Positions 43,496 through 54,489 of a stretch of DNA of 64,000 nucleotides are shown here, in pieces. Positions within the stretch are counted from its first letter, which is position 1; each line of letters starts with the position of its first letter. A model generated the notes under the pieces. That model worked only from the letters and a program-made list of their open reading frames with translations, was not told the origin of the DNA and did no database searches. Both the position numbers and the translations under genes were made by a program. This DNA comes from Planctomycetota bacterium (GTDB lineage: Bacteria > Planctomycetota > UBA1135 > GCA-002686595), in the NCBI GenBank assembly GCA_012959785.1, contig DUCM01000010.1, positions 288,721 to 352,720 on the forward strand, written 5' to 3'.

Positions 43496-44770
43496 TCAAG
43501 TCTCACTCGCCTGGCCTTCGATGAGGCCGATCAAACACTCCACGGCCTGCTCCACAAAGCCGTCGTCCTCCGCTCCCGCATCCACTTCCACGAACTCGTA
43601 GCCCGCGGGCAGACCCCGGCGCAGCTCATCGGCGAAGGCCGCATCACTCTCGGCGTCACGCAACTCGCCGCCCTCGATGCCATAACGACTGGTGCCCCGT
43701 GAGGGCATCATGAAGACGCCCGTGCCGCCGGCCCGTTCCAGGCGTACGATGATCTCGCGTGCCACCCGCCGCATCTCGTCCGCGTTGAGACGCGGCGCCA
43801 GGATGATCGGATTGTGAAATGTGTACAGGTGGTCGCGCCAACGCTCGGGCACCGTATTGGGCTCGACCAGGAGTCCCACATGTTCCAAGCCGCCGGGGAC
43901 CAACACCTGGGGCAGCCCCAGAGAGCCTGCCACGGAAAGGCGCTCGGGTCCTCCAGCGCGTAGGCCATCGAAGACCTCGTCGGCGATCTCGCCCAGTCCG
44001 TAATCGAAGACTGCGCCGATTAGACCGTCCTTCATCATCTGTTCCATGGCTCGGCCTCCCGAGCCCACGGCGTGAAACACGATCACCTCAAAGCCGCGTT
44101 CGTGGAATAGGTCCAGCGCGTGCATGCAGCCGGCGGTTAGAACGCCCAAGTTGGTCATGCCGATCAAGGGCTTCTCGCCGCCAGGAATCGTCAATTCGAC
44201 TTCGCATCGGGCCATGCCCAGGGCAGCGCCGGCGGCGTTGGCCAGGATCTTGCGCGTGATGGGATTCAGGCCCAGGATGTCGCTGACCGAGAACATCATG
44301 GTGATGTCCTTGATGCCCACAAAGGCCGAGGTGTCCCCCGAAGCCACGGTGGAGACCATCAGCTTGGGAAAGCCAAAGTCGAGCCCCCCCATCACCTGGG
44401 TGTGGTTGGATGTGCCCTGGGTGCCGCCGATACCGAGCACCGCGTGCACCTCTCCCCGGCTGATGCGCTCGCGCAGGATCTTGAGGGCGCCGGCGTTCAT
44501 CACCGGCGAAGCGGCTTGACGGGTGGGGTTCTCCAAGAGTTCATCGAGGGTTGTCCCTCCCGCGGCAGCGACCTCGGCGCGGCTCACATCGCCGGGAATG
44601 GTGGGCGCGCCCACCACGCCCACATCGATCAAGAGCACCCGGCCGCCGAAGGCCTCGATTTGCTCGCGCAGGTAGCCCGCCTCTGCGCCCTTGGTGTCGA
44701 GGGTGACGAGGATCGCGACGGTCCGCGCCGAAGGCTTGACGGTGCTTGGCGCCGGGTGATTTTTCTGCAT
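43496..44770 (-). CDS. Tm-1-like / UPF0261 family ATP-binding protein
   Basis: 424 residues. The N-terminal VAILVTLDTKGAEAGYLREQI, the GIGGTQGTSNHTQVMGGLDFGFPKLMVSTVASGD block and the C-terminal HNPIILAPRLNADEMRRVA and PSRGTSRYGIEGGE segments define the Tm-1-like family, named for a tomato virus-resistance protein. Bacterial members are often linked to carbon-source catabolism, but their reaction is not settled. Full length for the family. It diverges from the ThuA-like gene, with the large palindrome at 44811-44911 in between. Confidence 0.88.
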   Translation of the reverse strand: MQKNHPAPSTVKPSARTVAILVTLDTKGAEAGYLREQIEAFGGRVLLIDVGVVGAPTIPGDVSRAEVAAAGGTTLDELLENPTRQAASPVMNAGALKILRERISRGEVHAVLGIGGTQGTSNHTQVMGGLDFGFPKLMVSTVASGDTSAFVGIKDITMMFSVSDILGLNPITRKILANAAGAALGMARCEVELTIPGGEKPLIGMTNLGVLTAGCMHALDLFHERGFEVIVFHAVGSGGRAMEQMMKDGLIGAVFDYGLGEIADEVFDGLRAGGPERLSVAGSLGLPQVLVPGGLEHVGLLVEPNTVPERWRDHLYTFHNPIILAPRLNADEMRRVAREIIVRLERAGGTGVFMMPSRGTSRYGIEGGELRDAESDAAFADELRRGLPAGYEFVEVDAGAEDDGFVEQAVECLIGLIEGQASET

Positions 44771-44810
44771 GGCGTGGCTCTCCTGAGGAGCTCAAGGGAG
44801 GGGGGTGAGG

Positions 44811-44911
44811 GGCGCATTGCCGGAAGCGTACCAGGTACTCTGCCGCTGCTCTGGCGTACCTGGTACGCCAGAGCAGCGGCAGAGTACCTGGTACGCTTCC
44901 GGCAATGCGCC
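44811..44911. repeat. Perfect 50-bp inverted repeat with one-base centre (REP-type palindrome, copy 1)
   Basis: The left arm 44811-44860 is the exact reverse complement of the right arm 44862-44911, around a single T. The arms contain the motif GTACCAGGTAC (44829-44839) and its complement GTACCTGGTAC at 44855-44865 (the centre) and 44883-44893. A very similar element lies at 58020-58102. It sits in the divergent gap between two genes and contains no gene of its own. Confidence 0.95.
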
Positions 44912-44978
44912 GCGGGTACAATCTGAAGCCCCTCCCGGCTGTTCCGCTCTCCTCTCCAGGCACCCATCCCACCCCGCC

Positions 44979-46058
44979 ATGCTGATTTCCGCCCAGGCCG
45001 CCCTCTTGACCGTTGCCCTCCTCGCACCGTTACTCTCGACCTCTCTCGCGGCCCAGGCCGTCAAAGAGGGCCAGCCCACCCGCTGGGTGGTCTATCCCGG
45101 TGGAACGGGCCCCGGCCGAGGCAAGCACATCGTCTTGGTCTCGGGCGACGAGGAGTACCGCTCGGAGGAGGCCCTGCCCCAGCTGGCCAAGATCCTCAGT
45201 CAGCGCCACGGCTTTCGCTGCACGCAGCTTTTTTCGCAGAAGCGTGACACGGCCGAGATCGATCCCGATGAGCGCGGTTACATCCCCGGTCTTGGGGCCC
45301 TCGCCGATGCCGACATGTTGGTGCTCTTTACGCGCTTTCGGCGTCTGGCCGATGAGGACATGCAGCACATCCGGGACTTCGTCGCAGCCGGCAAGCCGCT
45401 CCTCGGGATTCGCACGGCGACCCACGCCTTCGCCTACGAAAAGGACTCCAAGAGCGTTCACGCTGCCTGGACCTGGAACAACGCCGATGGCTCCGGTGGC
45501 TTTGGGCGCCAGATTCTGGGCGAGACCTGGATCTCACATCACGGCCGGCACGGATCCGAGAGCACCCGCGGAGTGATTCCAGAACCGATGCGCAGCCACC
45601 CGATTCTGCGCGGTGTGAAGGATGTTTGGGGACCTACCGATGTCTATGGCATTCGCTCCCTGCCCGCCGACGCCCAAGTCCTGCTCGAAGGCGCCGTGCT
45701 CGACGGCATGACCCCGGACTCGCAGCCTGTCGCAGATGAGCGCAACAATCCGCGCACGCCGATTTGTTGGCTGCGCCAGCGTCAACTCGAAAACGGTCAG
45801 GTTCAGCGCATCGTGGCCTCCACCATCGGTGCGGCCATCGACTTGCAGAGCGAGCATCTGCGGCGGCTTTTCATCAATGCCTGCTATTGGGGCATGGGCC
45901 TCGAAGAGGCCATCGGTGCCGCCAGCGACGCCCGCCTGGTGGGGGAGTACACACCGACCATGTTCGGCTTCGGCGGTTTTCAGAGCGGCGTTTTCCCACG
46001 GGACCACGCCCTTGCAAGCGAACCGCAGTCGAAGAAAACGGCTCCAGCGGCCGACTAG
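44979..46058 (+). CDS. Exported ThuA-like domain protein
   Basis: 359 residues from the ATG at 44979 with a signal peptide (about 1-25, ending SLAAQA). The ThuA-like glutamine-amidotransferase fold shows KHIVLVSGDEEYRSEEALPQLAKIL, ADMLVLFTRFRRLADEDM, FVAAGKPLLGIRTATHAF, a MRSHPILRGVKDVWGPTDVY block and NACYWGMGLEEAI. ThuA proteins are abundant in planctomycetes and often sit beside dehydrogenase/cytochrome proteins, as here: the giant PVC protein ends 19 bases away on the opposite strand. Substrate unknown, probably a sugar derivative. Translation from further upstream would run through the palindrome and is rejected. Confidence 0.9.
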   Translation: MLISAQAALLTVALLAPLLSTSLAAQAVKEGQPTRWVVYPGGTGPGRGKHIVLVSGDEEYRSEEALPQLAKILSQRHGFRCTQLFSQKRDTAEIDPDERGYIPGLGALADADMLVLFTRFRRLADEDMQHIRDFVAAGKPLLGIRTATHAFAYEKDSKSVHAAWTWNNADGSGGFGRQILGETWISHHGRHGSESTRGVIPEPMRSHPILRGVKDVWGPTDVYGIRSLPADAQVLLEGAVLDGMTPDSQPVADERNNPRTPICWLRQRQLENGQVQRIVASTIGAAIDLQSEHLRRLFINACYWGMGLEEAIGAASDARLVGEYTPTMFGFGGFQSGVFPRDHALASEPQSKKTAPAAD

Positions 46059-46077
46059 AGGCCTTGCGGTCCCGGGG

Positions 46078-49000
46078 CTAATCGTCCCCGGATTTCACCC
46101 CGAGGCTCTTCAGGTAGGCCACAAGGTCGAGGATCTCCTCGGCGCTGAAGGTCGACAGCAGGCCGCTGGGCATGCTTGAAATCTGCGATACGCGGCGCGA
46201 TGCGAACTCTTCCCGCGGCAAGATCAACAGGTCGTCGCGGTAGGGGTCGTCCTGGATGTAGAGGTTATGCGCATCCTCGTCGAGCACCGGACCAGCGACG
46301 ACCTGGCCGTTTTTTAGGAGGAAAATCTCGGCGGCGTAGCCTTCTGCGATCAGGGCCGAGGGCTCGAGGATCTGTTGCAGGAGTTCGCCTGGAGTGTACT
46401 TCACCTGCACCTCGGTGAGGGCCGGTCCGGTGAGGCCGCCCTCGTCGGCTACCCGGTGGCACGAGAGGCAGGACGCGGTTTCGAGCACCCTCCGGCCGGC
46501 TGCACTACGCGCCGGATCGATGGCCGCCAGGGTGCTGGGGAAATCCGCCCGGGTCCAGTTCTTGACGAAGGCTCGCTGAGACGCGGCGTTTGCCGCGGGC
46601 TCCGGAGCGAGGCCGGGCAGGGCCAACAACTCGGGCAAGCTCGCGATTACATGCATGACGCCATTCATGCGCACCCAGTGGCCTGGGAAGGTGCACACGA
46701 AGGGATAATCTCCGAGCACCTCGGGCGCTACAAAGGCCAGGACTTCCGACTCTCCCGGTTGCAGGAGCCCGGTGTGGAACAGAACCTCGTCGGTCTCGGG
46801 GATGAATCCACGCTCCCAGGCGTCATCCGCGGCGGCGTCCGCTTCGGCCGCCAAACCGACCCGCGCCAGGGCTCCGGGAGCTGTGACCACCAGGTTGTGG
46901 GGCATCAAGTCGGTGTTCGAGAAGACCAGCTCCACGGGGCGGCCAGCCACCACGGTGAACTCCCGGCGATCGAACAGGAGTGCGTCGGGCACTGGGCGCA
47001 GGACTTGCACCTGGGGGCCGCGCCCACGGCGAGCGCTGAAGAGCGCCAGGGCCGTGTCGGGATCGAGAAGCGGCACAAGGCTGTCGGCGAGGGCCAGGAT
47101 TTGGCGGCCCTCGGGGCCCCCGAAGTCTTCCGCTGAGTCCCCAGCGAAGAGCCTTGTGAGTATCGCTGCAAGGCTCTCGCGGGAAGCTGCGGACCACTTT
47201 TCCGGCGCGAGTTGGGCCAGGGCGCTGACCACCGAGGCGCGCAGCGCCTCTTCATCGAAACGCTCCAAGAGGGCCTGCACGGCGCGCTCGCGCTGCACAC
47301 CCAGAGCTCCCAGCGCTCGCACGGCGGCGCGCCGCACTCGCAAGGCTGGCGAAGCGACTTGTAGGGCAACCCGGGGACTCGCCTGCTCCTCGGGCGTCTC
47401 TTCATAGACCGTGCGTCGTTGGCCGTCGAGGATGCGCAGCACAAACCCCGCCAGCCTTCCAGCAAAGCGGCCATCGCTCTCGGTGCGATTCCAGACGCGC
47501 ACCTCGTCGAGGCTCCGCTCGGCGCCAAGGTCGAGCTCCCACCAGGGGTCGGGGAGGTCCTCGATGGTGTGGGTCTGTCCGCTGTCGCCGTACACGCCGC
47601 TCGTGTTGCCGTCGATGGCGCGGCTGGCAACGCCGCTCCAGGCCACGCTCGATTGGCTGGCGCTGCCTTGGGCTGCGATGTTCTCGCCGCCGGCGAAGAC
47701 CTGTACCTCGGCCAGGGTCAGGGTACGCCGCGCGCCGGGGAGTTCGATGCGGATGTAGCGCCCGTGGGTCTTGCCGCCGATCCCCGCGCTGGCGGCCAGC
47801 TCGCCGGGCAAGCCCGCGGTGAGTCTCAGGACGCTTTCGAAGACCTCCTCGGCGAGGCGCGGGCTTGACAAGTAGGGCAGGGCCTCAAGCAGGTCTCCGA
47901 GAGCGGCCACGCTGCCGAGCGCGGCGCGCCAAGCGGGGCCCAGTTCGCCGTCGGCTTCGATGCGCGCCGCCGTGGCGAGGCAACGGGTGGAGTGGCGCTG
48001 GCCTGCCTTGGAGAGTTGGGCGAGGCTTGCGCCCGATTCGCTTGTGGCGGGGAAGTCGCGCAGGGCGCCGAAGAGGCCCATGAGCAGGTGATCCACATGG
48101 CCGCCCGTGCGGGCGTCGGCCCGGCCGATGGCGGCCAGGATTTCGTCTTCGGCGCTGCTGGATGTCATGGCGGCGAGGCCACCAGCCGCAGCACTGTAGT
48201 CCGCCGAGTCCAAGCCGTGGCGGCCGAGGAGTTCGCGGTAGAGTTCGGAGCTAGGTCGCAGACCGGCTAGTTTTTCCGTCGCCGTGCGCGCGAGGATGTA
48301 CTCGAGGCCCCGGGAATTGCCAGCGGCAAAGTCCGCGTCATGGGTCAGGGCGTCGCGCCAGTGGGGCTCTAGGGCTCGCAGGGTTTCGGTCAGGGCGTAC
48401 TCGCTGAGAGAATCGGATTCGGCGTCCAGGGCCAAGAGGGCAATCTCCGCCGCCTGGGCGCTCTGGAAGAACGAAAGCGCCACGATAGTCTCCATGCGCA
48501 CCCGCGCCGAGGGGTCGGCGATACTCTGGCGCAAGAGATCGAGGGGTGCCCTGGACCGCTGGCGCAAGGAGCGCAGGACTCGCACGCTCGCGGCGCGCGC
48601 GCGCTCGTCGCTCGAGTTCAGGAGCGCTTCGAGCAGTCCCTCATCGAGGACATCGTGCTGGGCCTGGAGCCACAGAAGTTCGAGCAGGAAGTGCTCGCTG
48701 TCGGAATCCTCCTCGCGCTCCGCGAGACCAGCCAGCGCGCCGCGGGCGCTCTTGGCTGCCCTCACCACCTGCACCGAATCCCGCGCCGAAAGCTCGATGC
48801 GGGTGCGGTAGCGGACTCGGTCGTCGCTCTTTCCAAGCAACCCGACCAACTCGTCCAGGGGCCGGCCATGGATGGGGACGGGATCGACGAGAGGCCGCGT
48901 CTCGTGCAGCACGCGGTAGATGCGGCCATGGGCGTTGTCACGGCTGGGGTCGCGTAGGTGGTGCTGCATGTGGCCGATCAGCGGGTTCTGCCAGTCCAGG

Positions 49001-50994
49001 ATGTAGAGCGCGCCGTCCGGTCCCACCTCAATGTCCACGGGCCGAAAGCGTGGATCCCGGCTTTGCAGGATGGGCTCCTGTTCCTCGGCGCCAAAACCTG
49101 CTCCGTCATCCTGCACGCTGTATTGGAAGATGCCCTGGAAGCCGATCACATTGGCGATGAGGTAATTGCCCTGGTTTTCGGCGGGGAAGTGCGCACTCGA
49201 GAGGATCTCGGTGGCTCCCGCGGGCCGCGAGCGTTGCTGGAAAAAGGGCGCGATCCCCGGATGCTTCAAGGGGTGTTGGATGAAGCCGCTAAAGGCCAGG
49301 GCGAAGTAATTCACATTGCCCGTGCCATCGGTGACAAAGTCCTGTCCCCAACGGTCGAAGACATGGCCGTGGGGATTGGCAAAGTTGTAGGGCACATAGC
49401 GTTCCACGCGCCAGGTGCGCGGTTCAAAGCGCCACACGCAACCGTTGTGGTTGCGCAGCGGGCCGTAGATGCTTTCGATCTGCGACATGTGGAAGGTGCC
49501 TTCCTGAAAATAGAGCCCACCGCATGGGCCGAGCACGAAACTGTTGGCCGAGTGGTGGGTGTCTCCTGAACTCAGTCCGTGCAACACGCGCTCGACGCTG
49601 TCGGCCCGGTCGTCGCCGTCCAGGTCCTTGAGAAACAGGAGGTCGGGGGCGCAACCCACGAACACGCCGCCGTTCCAGAACTCAAAGCCCGTGGGGTTGT
49701 GCAAATTGCCCGCGAAGGTCTTGCAGACATCAGCGCGCCCGTCGCCGTCTGTATCCTCGAAGATCAGGAGTTTGTCATTCATGGGCTTCCCCGGTTCCCA
49801 GTGCGGATAGGTCGGCCAGCAGGCCACCCACAAGCGTCCGCGGGTGTCCCATGACATCTGCACAGGGTTGACCAGGTTGGGAAAGCGCTCCTCGTCGGCG
49901 AAGAGTTCCACGCGACAACCTTCGAGCACATCCATCTCGTCGATGGCCGCCTGGGCGCTCAGGAACTCGTGGGCACCAGCCGCTCCGGTCCCGGGTTTGT
50001 TGGTTTCCACCGGGATCAGCGGGGGCACTTCACTCATCATCCCAGAAGGACCCCCAACCCCAGCAGGGTCTTCGCCGCTGGCCACGGCCCAGATTTCGCG
50101 GTCGGCCCGCTCGCACTCGGCAACGAGGACCTCGAGTTCCCGTTGCAGCACGCGGTAGTTGGTGACGCCGTCATATTCCAGGGACGAACGCCCACCGTAG
50201 ACATTGTAGCCGTCGGTGGCGCGGTAGCGGTTGAACCACAAGAGGTTCTTGGCCAGGACGCGGCGGTGCAGATCGCGCTTTGACTCCTCCGTTGTTGCCG
50301 CCAGGGGCTCTGCATCGGCGAGCAGGGCTAGAGCGATCACATCGGCCAGAAGGCGATTGCCCTCGCTCGTGAGGTGGGCGCCGTTGATCGTGAGGGGCTC
50401 TGTGTGGGCGGCGTAGAGGGCGCGGGTGGGGGCAAGAAGATCGATGAAGATCGTGTTCTCGCGCGCGGCGATGCGCGCCATGGCCGTGCTGTAGAGTTCG
50501 AGGCGCGCATTGTGTGCCTTGCCGACCGGCAGGCTGGGACTCTTCAGGTTCTCGAAGGCGATGGGGGAGAAGAGCACCAGGGTTGGCGCGCCATCGCCGC
50601 TGTAGTTGGCGGACTTCTGGTGTGCGATGAAGTCGCCAAGATCGCGCTCGAACTCGGCCAGGCCCGTGGCTCCGGCGAAGGATTCGTTGAAACCGAAGAA
50701 GGCCAGGACGATGTCCGCTTCGCAGCGCGTGAGGTGTTCGTCTGGCGATCCAAAGCCCGCCGTGCGCTGACCACCGCTAACTTCGTCGGCGGAGAAGCCC
50801 AGGTTTCGGAAGGAGAGTTCCAGGAGAGGCAAGCGAGCCTGGATTGCGGCCTCGAGCCAGCCGTGGTGTTGCATACGCTCGGCCAGGGCGTTGCCCACCA
50901 GACAGATGTGATCCCCTCGCTCGAACTCGAAAGCTGGCTGGGCTGCGTTTGTGGGGGTGAGTTGCAGGCAGGCGGCGAGGAAGAATGCGTTCAT
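46078..50994 (-). CDS. Giant exported protein: SGNH hydrolase, PVC dehydrogenase propeller, HEAT, F5/8C, cupredoxin and cytochrome c domains
   Basis: 1638 residues from the ATG at 50994 with a short signal sequence (a GTG at 51042 is less likely). Domains in order: SGNH/GDSL hydrolase about 20-225 (DHICLVGNALAERM, FFGFNES, INGAHLTSEGNRLLA); PVC-type membrane-bound dehydrogenase propeller about 330-700 (GRLWVACWPTYPHWEPG, DGRADVCKTFAGNLHNPTGF, GPDGALYILDWQNPLIGHMQ); HEAT-like repeats about 720-1020; F5/8C carbohydrate-binding domain about 1060-1190; cupredoxin about 1330-1450 with copper ligands in MPHN and CTFPGHWVRM; cytochrome c with CLSCH near 1505 and a PVC heme-domain end (VSQISSMPSGLLSTFSAEEILDLVAYLKSLG). 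Probably a periplasmic sugar-oxidising electron-transfer protein. Confidence 0.88.
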   Translation of the reverse strand: MNAFFLAACLQLTPTNAAQPAFEFERGDHICLVGNALAERMQHHGWLEAAIQARLPLLELSFRNLGFSADEVSGGQRTAGFGSPDEHLTRCEADIVLAFFGFNESFAGATGLAEFERDLGDFIAHQKSANYSGDGAPTLVLFSPIAFENLKSPSLPVGKAHNARLELYSTAMARIAARENTIFIDLLAPTRALYAAHTEPLTINGAHLTSEGNRLLADVIALALLADAEPLAATTEESKRDLHRRVLAKNLLWFNRYRATDGYNVYGGRSSLEYDGVTNYRVLQRELEVLVAECERADREIWAVASGEDPAGVGGPSGMMSEVPPLIPVETNKPGTGAAGAHEFLSAQAAIDEMDVLEGCRVELFADEERFPNLVNPVQMSWDTRGRLWVACWPTYPHWEPGKPMNDKLLIFEDTDGDGRADVCKTFAGNLHNPTGFEFWNGGVFVGCAPDLLFLKDLDGDDRADSVERVLHGLSSGDTHHSANSFVLGPCGGLYFQEGTFHMSQIESIYGPLRNHNGCVWRFEPRTWRVERYVPYNFANPHGHVFDRWGQDFVTDGTGNVNYFALAFSGFIQHPLKHPGIAPFFQQRSRPAGATEILSSAHFPAENQGNYLIANVIGFQGIFQYSVQDDGAGFGAEEQEPILQSRDPRFRPVDIEVGPDGALYILDWQNPLIGHMQHHLRDPSRDNAHGRIYRVLHETRPLVDPVPIHGRPLDELVGLLGKSDDRVRYRTRIELSARDSVQVVRAAKSARGALAGLAEREEDSDSEHFLLELLWLQAQHDVLDEGLLEALLNSSDERARAASVRVLRSLRQRSRAPLDLLRQSIADPSARVRMETIVALSFFQSAQAAEIALLALDAESDSLSEYALTETLRALEPHWRDALTHDADFAAGNSRGLEYILARTATEKLAGLRPSSELYRELLGRHGLDSADYSAAAGGLAAMTSSSAEDEILAAIGRADARTGGHVDHLLMGLFGALRDFPATSESGASLAQLSKAGQRHSTRCLATAARIEADGELGPAWRAALGSVAALGDLLEALPYLSSPRLAEEVFESVLRLTAGLPGELAASAGIGGKTHGRYIRIELPGARRTLTLAEVQVFAGGENIAAQGSASQSSVAWSGVASRAIDGNTSGVYGDSGQTHTIEDLPDPWWELDLGAERSLDEVRVWNRTESDGRFAGRLAGFVLRILDGQRRTVYEETPEEQASPRVALQVASPALRVRRAAVRALGALGVQRERAVQALLERFDEEALRASVVSALAQLAPEKWSAASRESLAAILTRLFAGDSAEDFGGPEGRQILALADSLVPLLDPDTALALFSARRGRGPQVQVLRPVPDALLFDRREFTVVAGRPVELVFSNTDLMPHNLVVTAPGALARVGLAAEADAAADDAWERGFIPETDEVLFHTGLLQPGESEVLAFVAPEVLGDYPFVCTFPGHWVRMNGVMHVIASLPELLALPGLAPEPAANAASQRAFVKNWTRADFPSTLAAIDPARSAAGRRVLETASCLSCHRVADEGGLTGPALTEVQVKYTPGELLQQILEPSALIAEGYAAEIFLLKNGQVVAGPVLDEDAHNLYIQDDPYRDDLLILPREEFASRRVSQISSMPSGLLSTFSAEEILDLVAYLKSLGVKSGDD

Positions 50995-51048
50995 TCCCCC
51001 AGGATAGCAATTGGCCCCGCCCACGAGGCTCCACAGCCCCACGATCCA

Positions 51049-52982
<1,934 letters not shown>

Positions 52983-53008
52983 CTAGTGCTGTGGGGAGCC
53001 GTGGAGGA

Positions 53009-53818
53009 TCAGGTGCGGGCGGGGGGCTGAGCGGCGGCCATGCGGGCCACGAAGGCGGAATAGTCGGCGGCAGTGTCGATGCCGCTCGGGGCGTGGCTGG
53101 CGTCCAAAACGCGCAGCCTGCCGCCGGCTTCGAGCCAGCGCAGCTGTTCCAGGTTCTCGAGGCGTTCGAGTCGGCCCTCTGCCAGGCCGCAGAAGCGCGC
53201 CAGGGCCGCGGGCCGAAAGGCGTAGACGCCGATGTGTCGCAACCAGGTGCCTTGGGCCTTCCCGCGAGCGTGGCTGGCATCGGGGATTCTGGCCCGCGAG
53301 AAGTAGAGCGCGTCGCCCTGTTCGTCTCGCACTACCAGCACCCGGCTGGGTTGGGCCGCTTCTTCGGAGTTATCGAGGGCCACGCACAGGGTGGCCAGTT
53401 CCACGGCGGGATCCTCAAAGGCTGCCACAAGTTGGCGCAGGTCCAGGGCGGCCACATCGGGTTCGTCGGCCTGCACATTCAAGACAACATCAAACGGACC
53501 GGCGCCAGTTTCCTCAAGACCAGTCAGGGCTTCGAAGACGCGGTCGGTGCCGCTCTTGTGATCGGCGCGGGTCAGGGCCGCTGGCAAGCCCACGGATCTG
53601 GCAGCGGCCAGGATTTCTTCGGAGTCGGTGGCTACTAGAACCTGGCTCACCGCGCCACTCGCAAGCACATTCCGGGCGCTGTGTTCGAACAGGAACGAGC
53701 CCGTTTCGCAGAGCAGCATCTTGCGCTCGAGGCGTGTGGAGTCGAGCCGCGCCGGGAGAATTGCCACAGCCTTGAGAGTCCCGGGGGACCCCGGTTGCTG
53801 CGGGGCGGAGGCGGTCAT
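53009..53818 (-). CDS. kdsB: 3-deoxy-manno-octulosonate cytidylyltransferase
   Basis: 269 residues from the ATG at 53818. AILPARLDSTRLERKML, VLVATDSEEI, HKSGTDRVFEAL, VLNVQADEPDV, YFSRARIPDA and HIGVYAFRPAAL followed by LERLENLEQLRWLE form the complete KdsB pattern. The enzyme activates KDO with CTP for transfer onto lipid A. Its start codon overlaps the stop of the lipoprotein gene (TGATG), and pyrG, which makes its CTP, follows. A Thr/Pro/Gly-rich N-terminal extension of about 15 residues is slightly longer than usual. Confidence 0.95.
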   Translation of the reverse strand: MTASAPQQPGSPGTLKAVAILPARLDSTRLERKMLLCETGSFLFEHSARNVLASGAVSQVLVATDSEEILAAARSVGLPAALTRADHKSGTDRVFEALTGLEETGAGPFDVVLNVQADEPDVAALDLRQLVAAFEDPAVELATLCVALDNSEEAAQPSRVLVVRDEQGDALYFSRARIPDASHARGKAQGTWLRHIGVYAFRPAALARFCGLAEGRLERLENLEQLRWLEAGGRLRVLDASHAPSGIDTAADYSAFVARMAAAQPPART

Positions 53819-54378
53819 CAGTTCTTGGGGCGCCCGGGTCTCTCTGGCTGGAAGACCGCGCGGCCCGTGGGGTCGTCCACGGACTGCGCCTGGCTGGTGA
53901 TCTCCTGGATCTGCATGAAAGCCAGGCGGCATTGGCGAAAGCTCGTGCGCGCCTCGTCGTTGAGGGCGGAAGAGTTGACCAGGAAAACCGTGGCCTCGCG
54001 CGTATTGAGTTCGAGGGACTGCAACTCGCCCGCGGCTCCCCGCAGGGGCGCGCTGCCAGGCTGTGCGTGACCGTTGAAGCCCTGGTCTTCGAGACGCGCC
54101 AACAAGTGTCCCATGATCTCGTTCGTTGTGATCTTGGTGTTGGCGTTGGCGCGCTTCTGAGAATAGAACTCGACCTTGCCTGTGTGGGCTTCGTTGATCA
54201 GGGTCATGCGCACTTTCGTGCGGTAGTCGACGAAGGTCAAGCGCGCGGCGCCTTGCGGCGTGCCGGGGCGTGCAGCGGACGAGGCGCCGGGACCGACGCA
54301 GCCCAGGAGCGCCAGCGCCGCGACGAGCAGGCCCTTGAGAAGGGCGGGACAGGGAATCGGCGTTTGGCTACGGGACAT
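53818..54378 (-). CDS. Lipoprotein of unknown function
   Basis: 186 residues from the ATG at 54378. The lipoprotein signal is clear: positively charged start, hydrophobic run LLKGLLVAALALLGC with the lipobox LLGC (Cys near 27). The mature part has no recognised domain; it contains LTFVDYRTKVRMTLINEAHTGKVEFYSQKR and LELNTREATVFLVNSSALNDEARTSFRQCRLAF, suggesting an alpha/beta domain. Translational coupling to kdsB hints at an envelope role, but that is only context. Confidence 0.7.
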   Translation of the reverse strand: MSRSQTPIPCPALLKGLLVAALALLGCVGPGASSAARPGTPQGAARLTFVDYRTKVRMTLINEAHTGKVEFYSQKRANANTKITTNEIMGHLLARLEDQGFNGHAQPGSAPLRGAAGELQSLELNTREATVFLVNSSALNDEARTSFRQCRLAFMQIQEITSQAQSVDDPTGRAVFQPERPGRPKN

Positions 54379-54489
54379 GGATGCGCTTCTTGGGGACGCC
54401 CAAAGATAATCGCAGGAGCTCCTGATTCCAAGGCTGGTCGGCAGACTTCTCCCCGGCCCGCGGGCGAATCGACTCGCCATCGCTGCTCT

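Noticed and set aside
44805..44978. Upstream extension of the ThuA-like gene through the palindrome
   Set aside because: Translation through the inverted repeat gives a non-family N-terminus; the ATG at 44979 starts a normal signal peptide.
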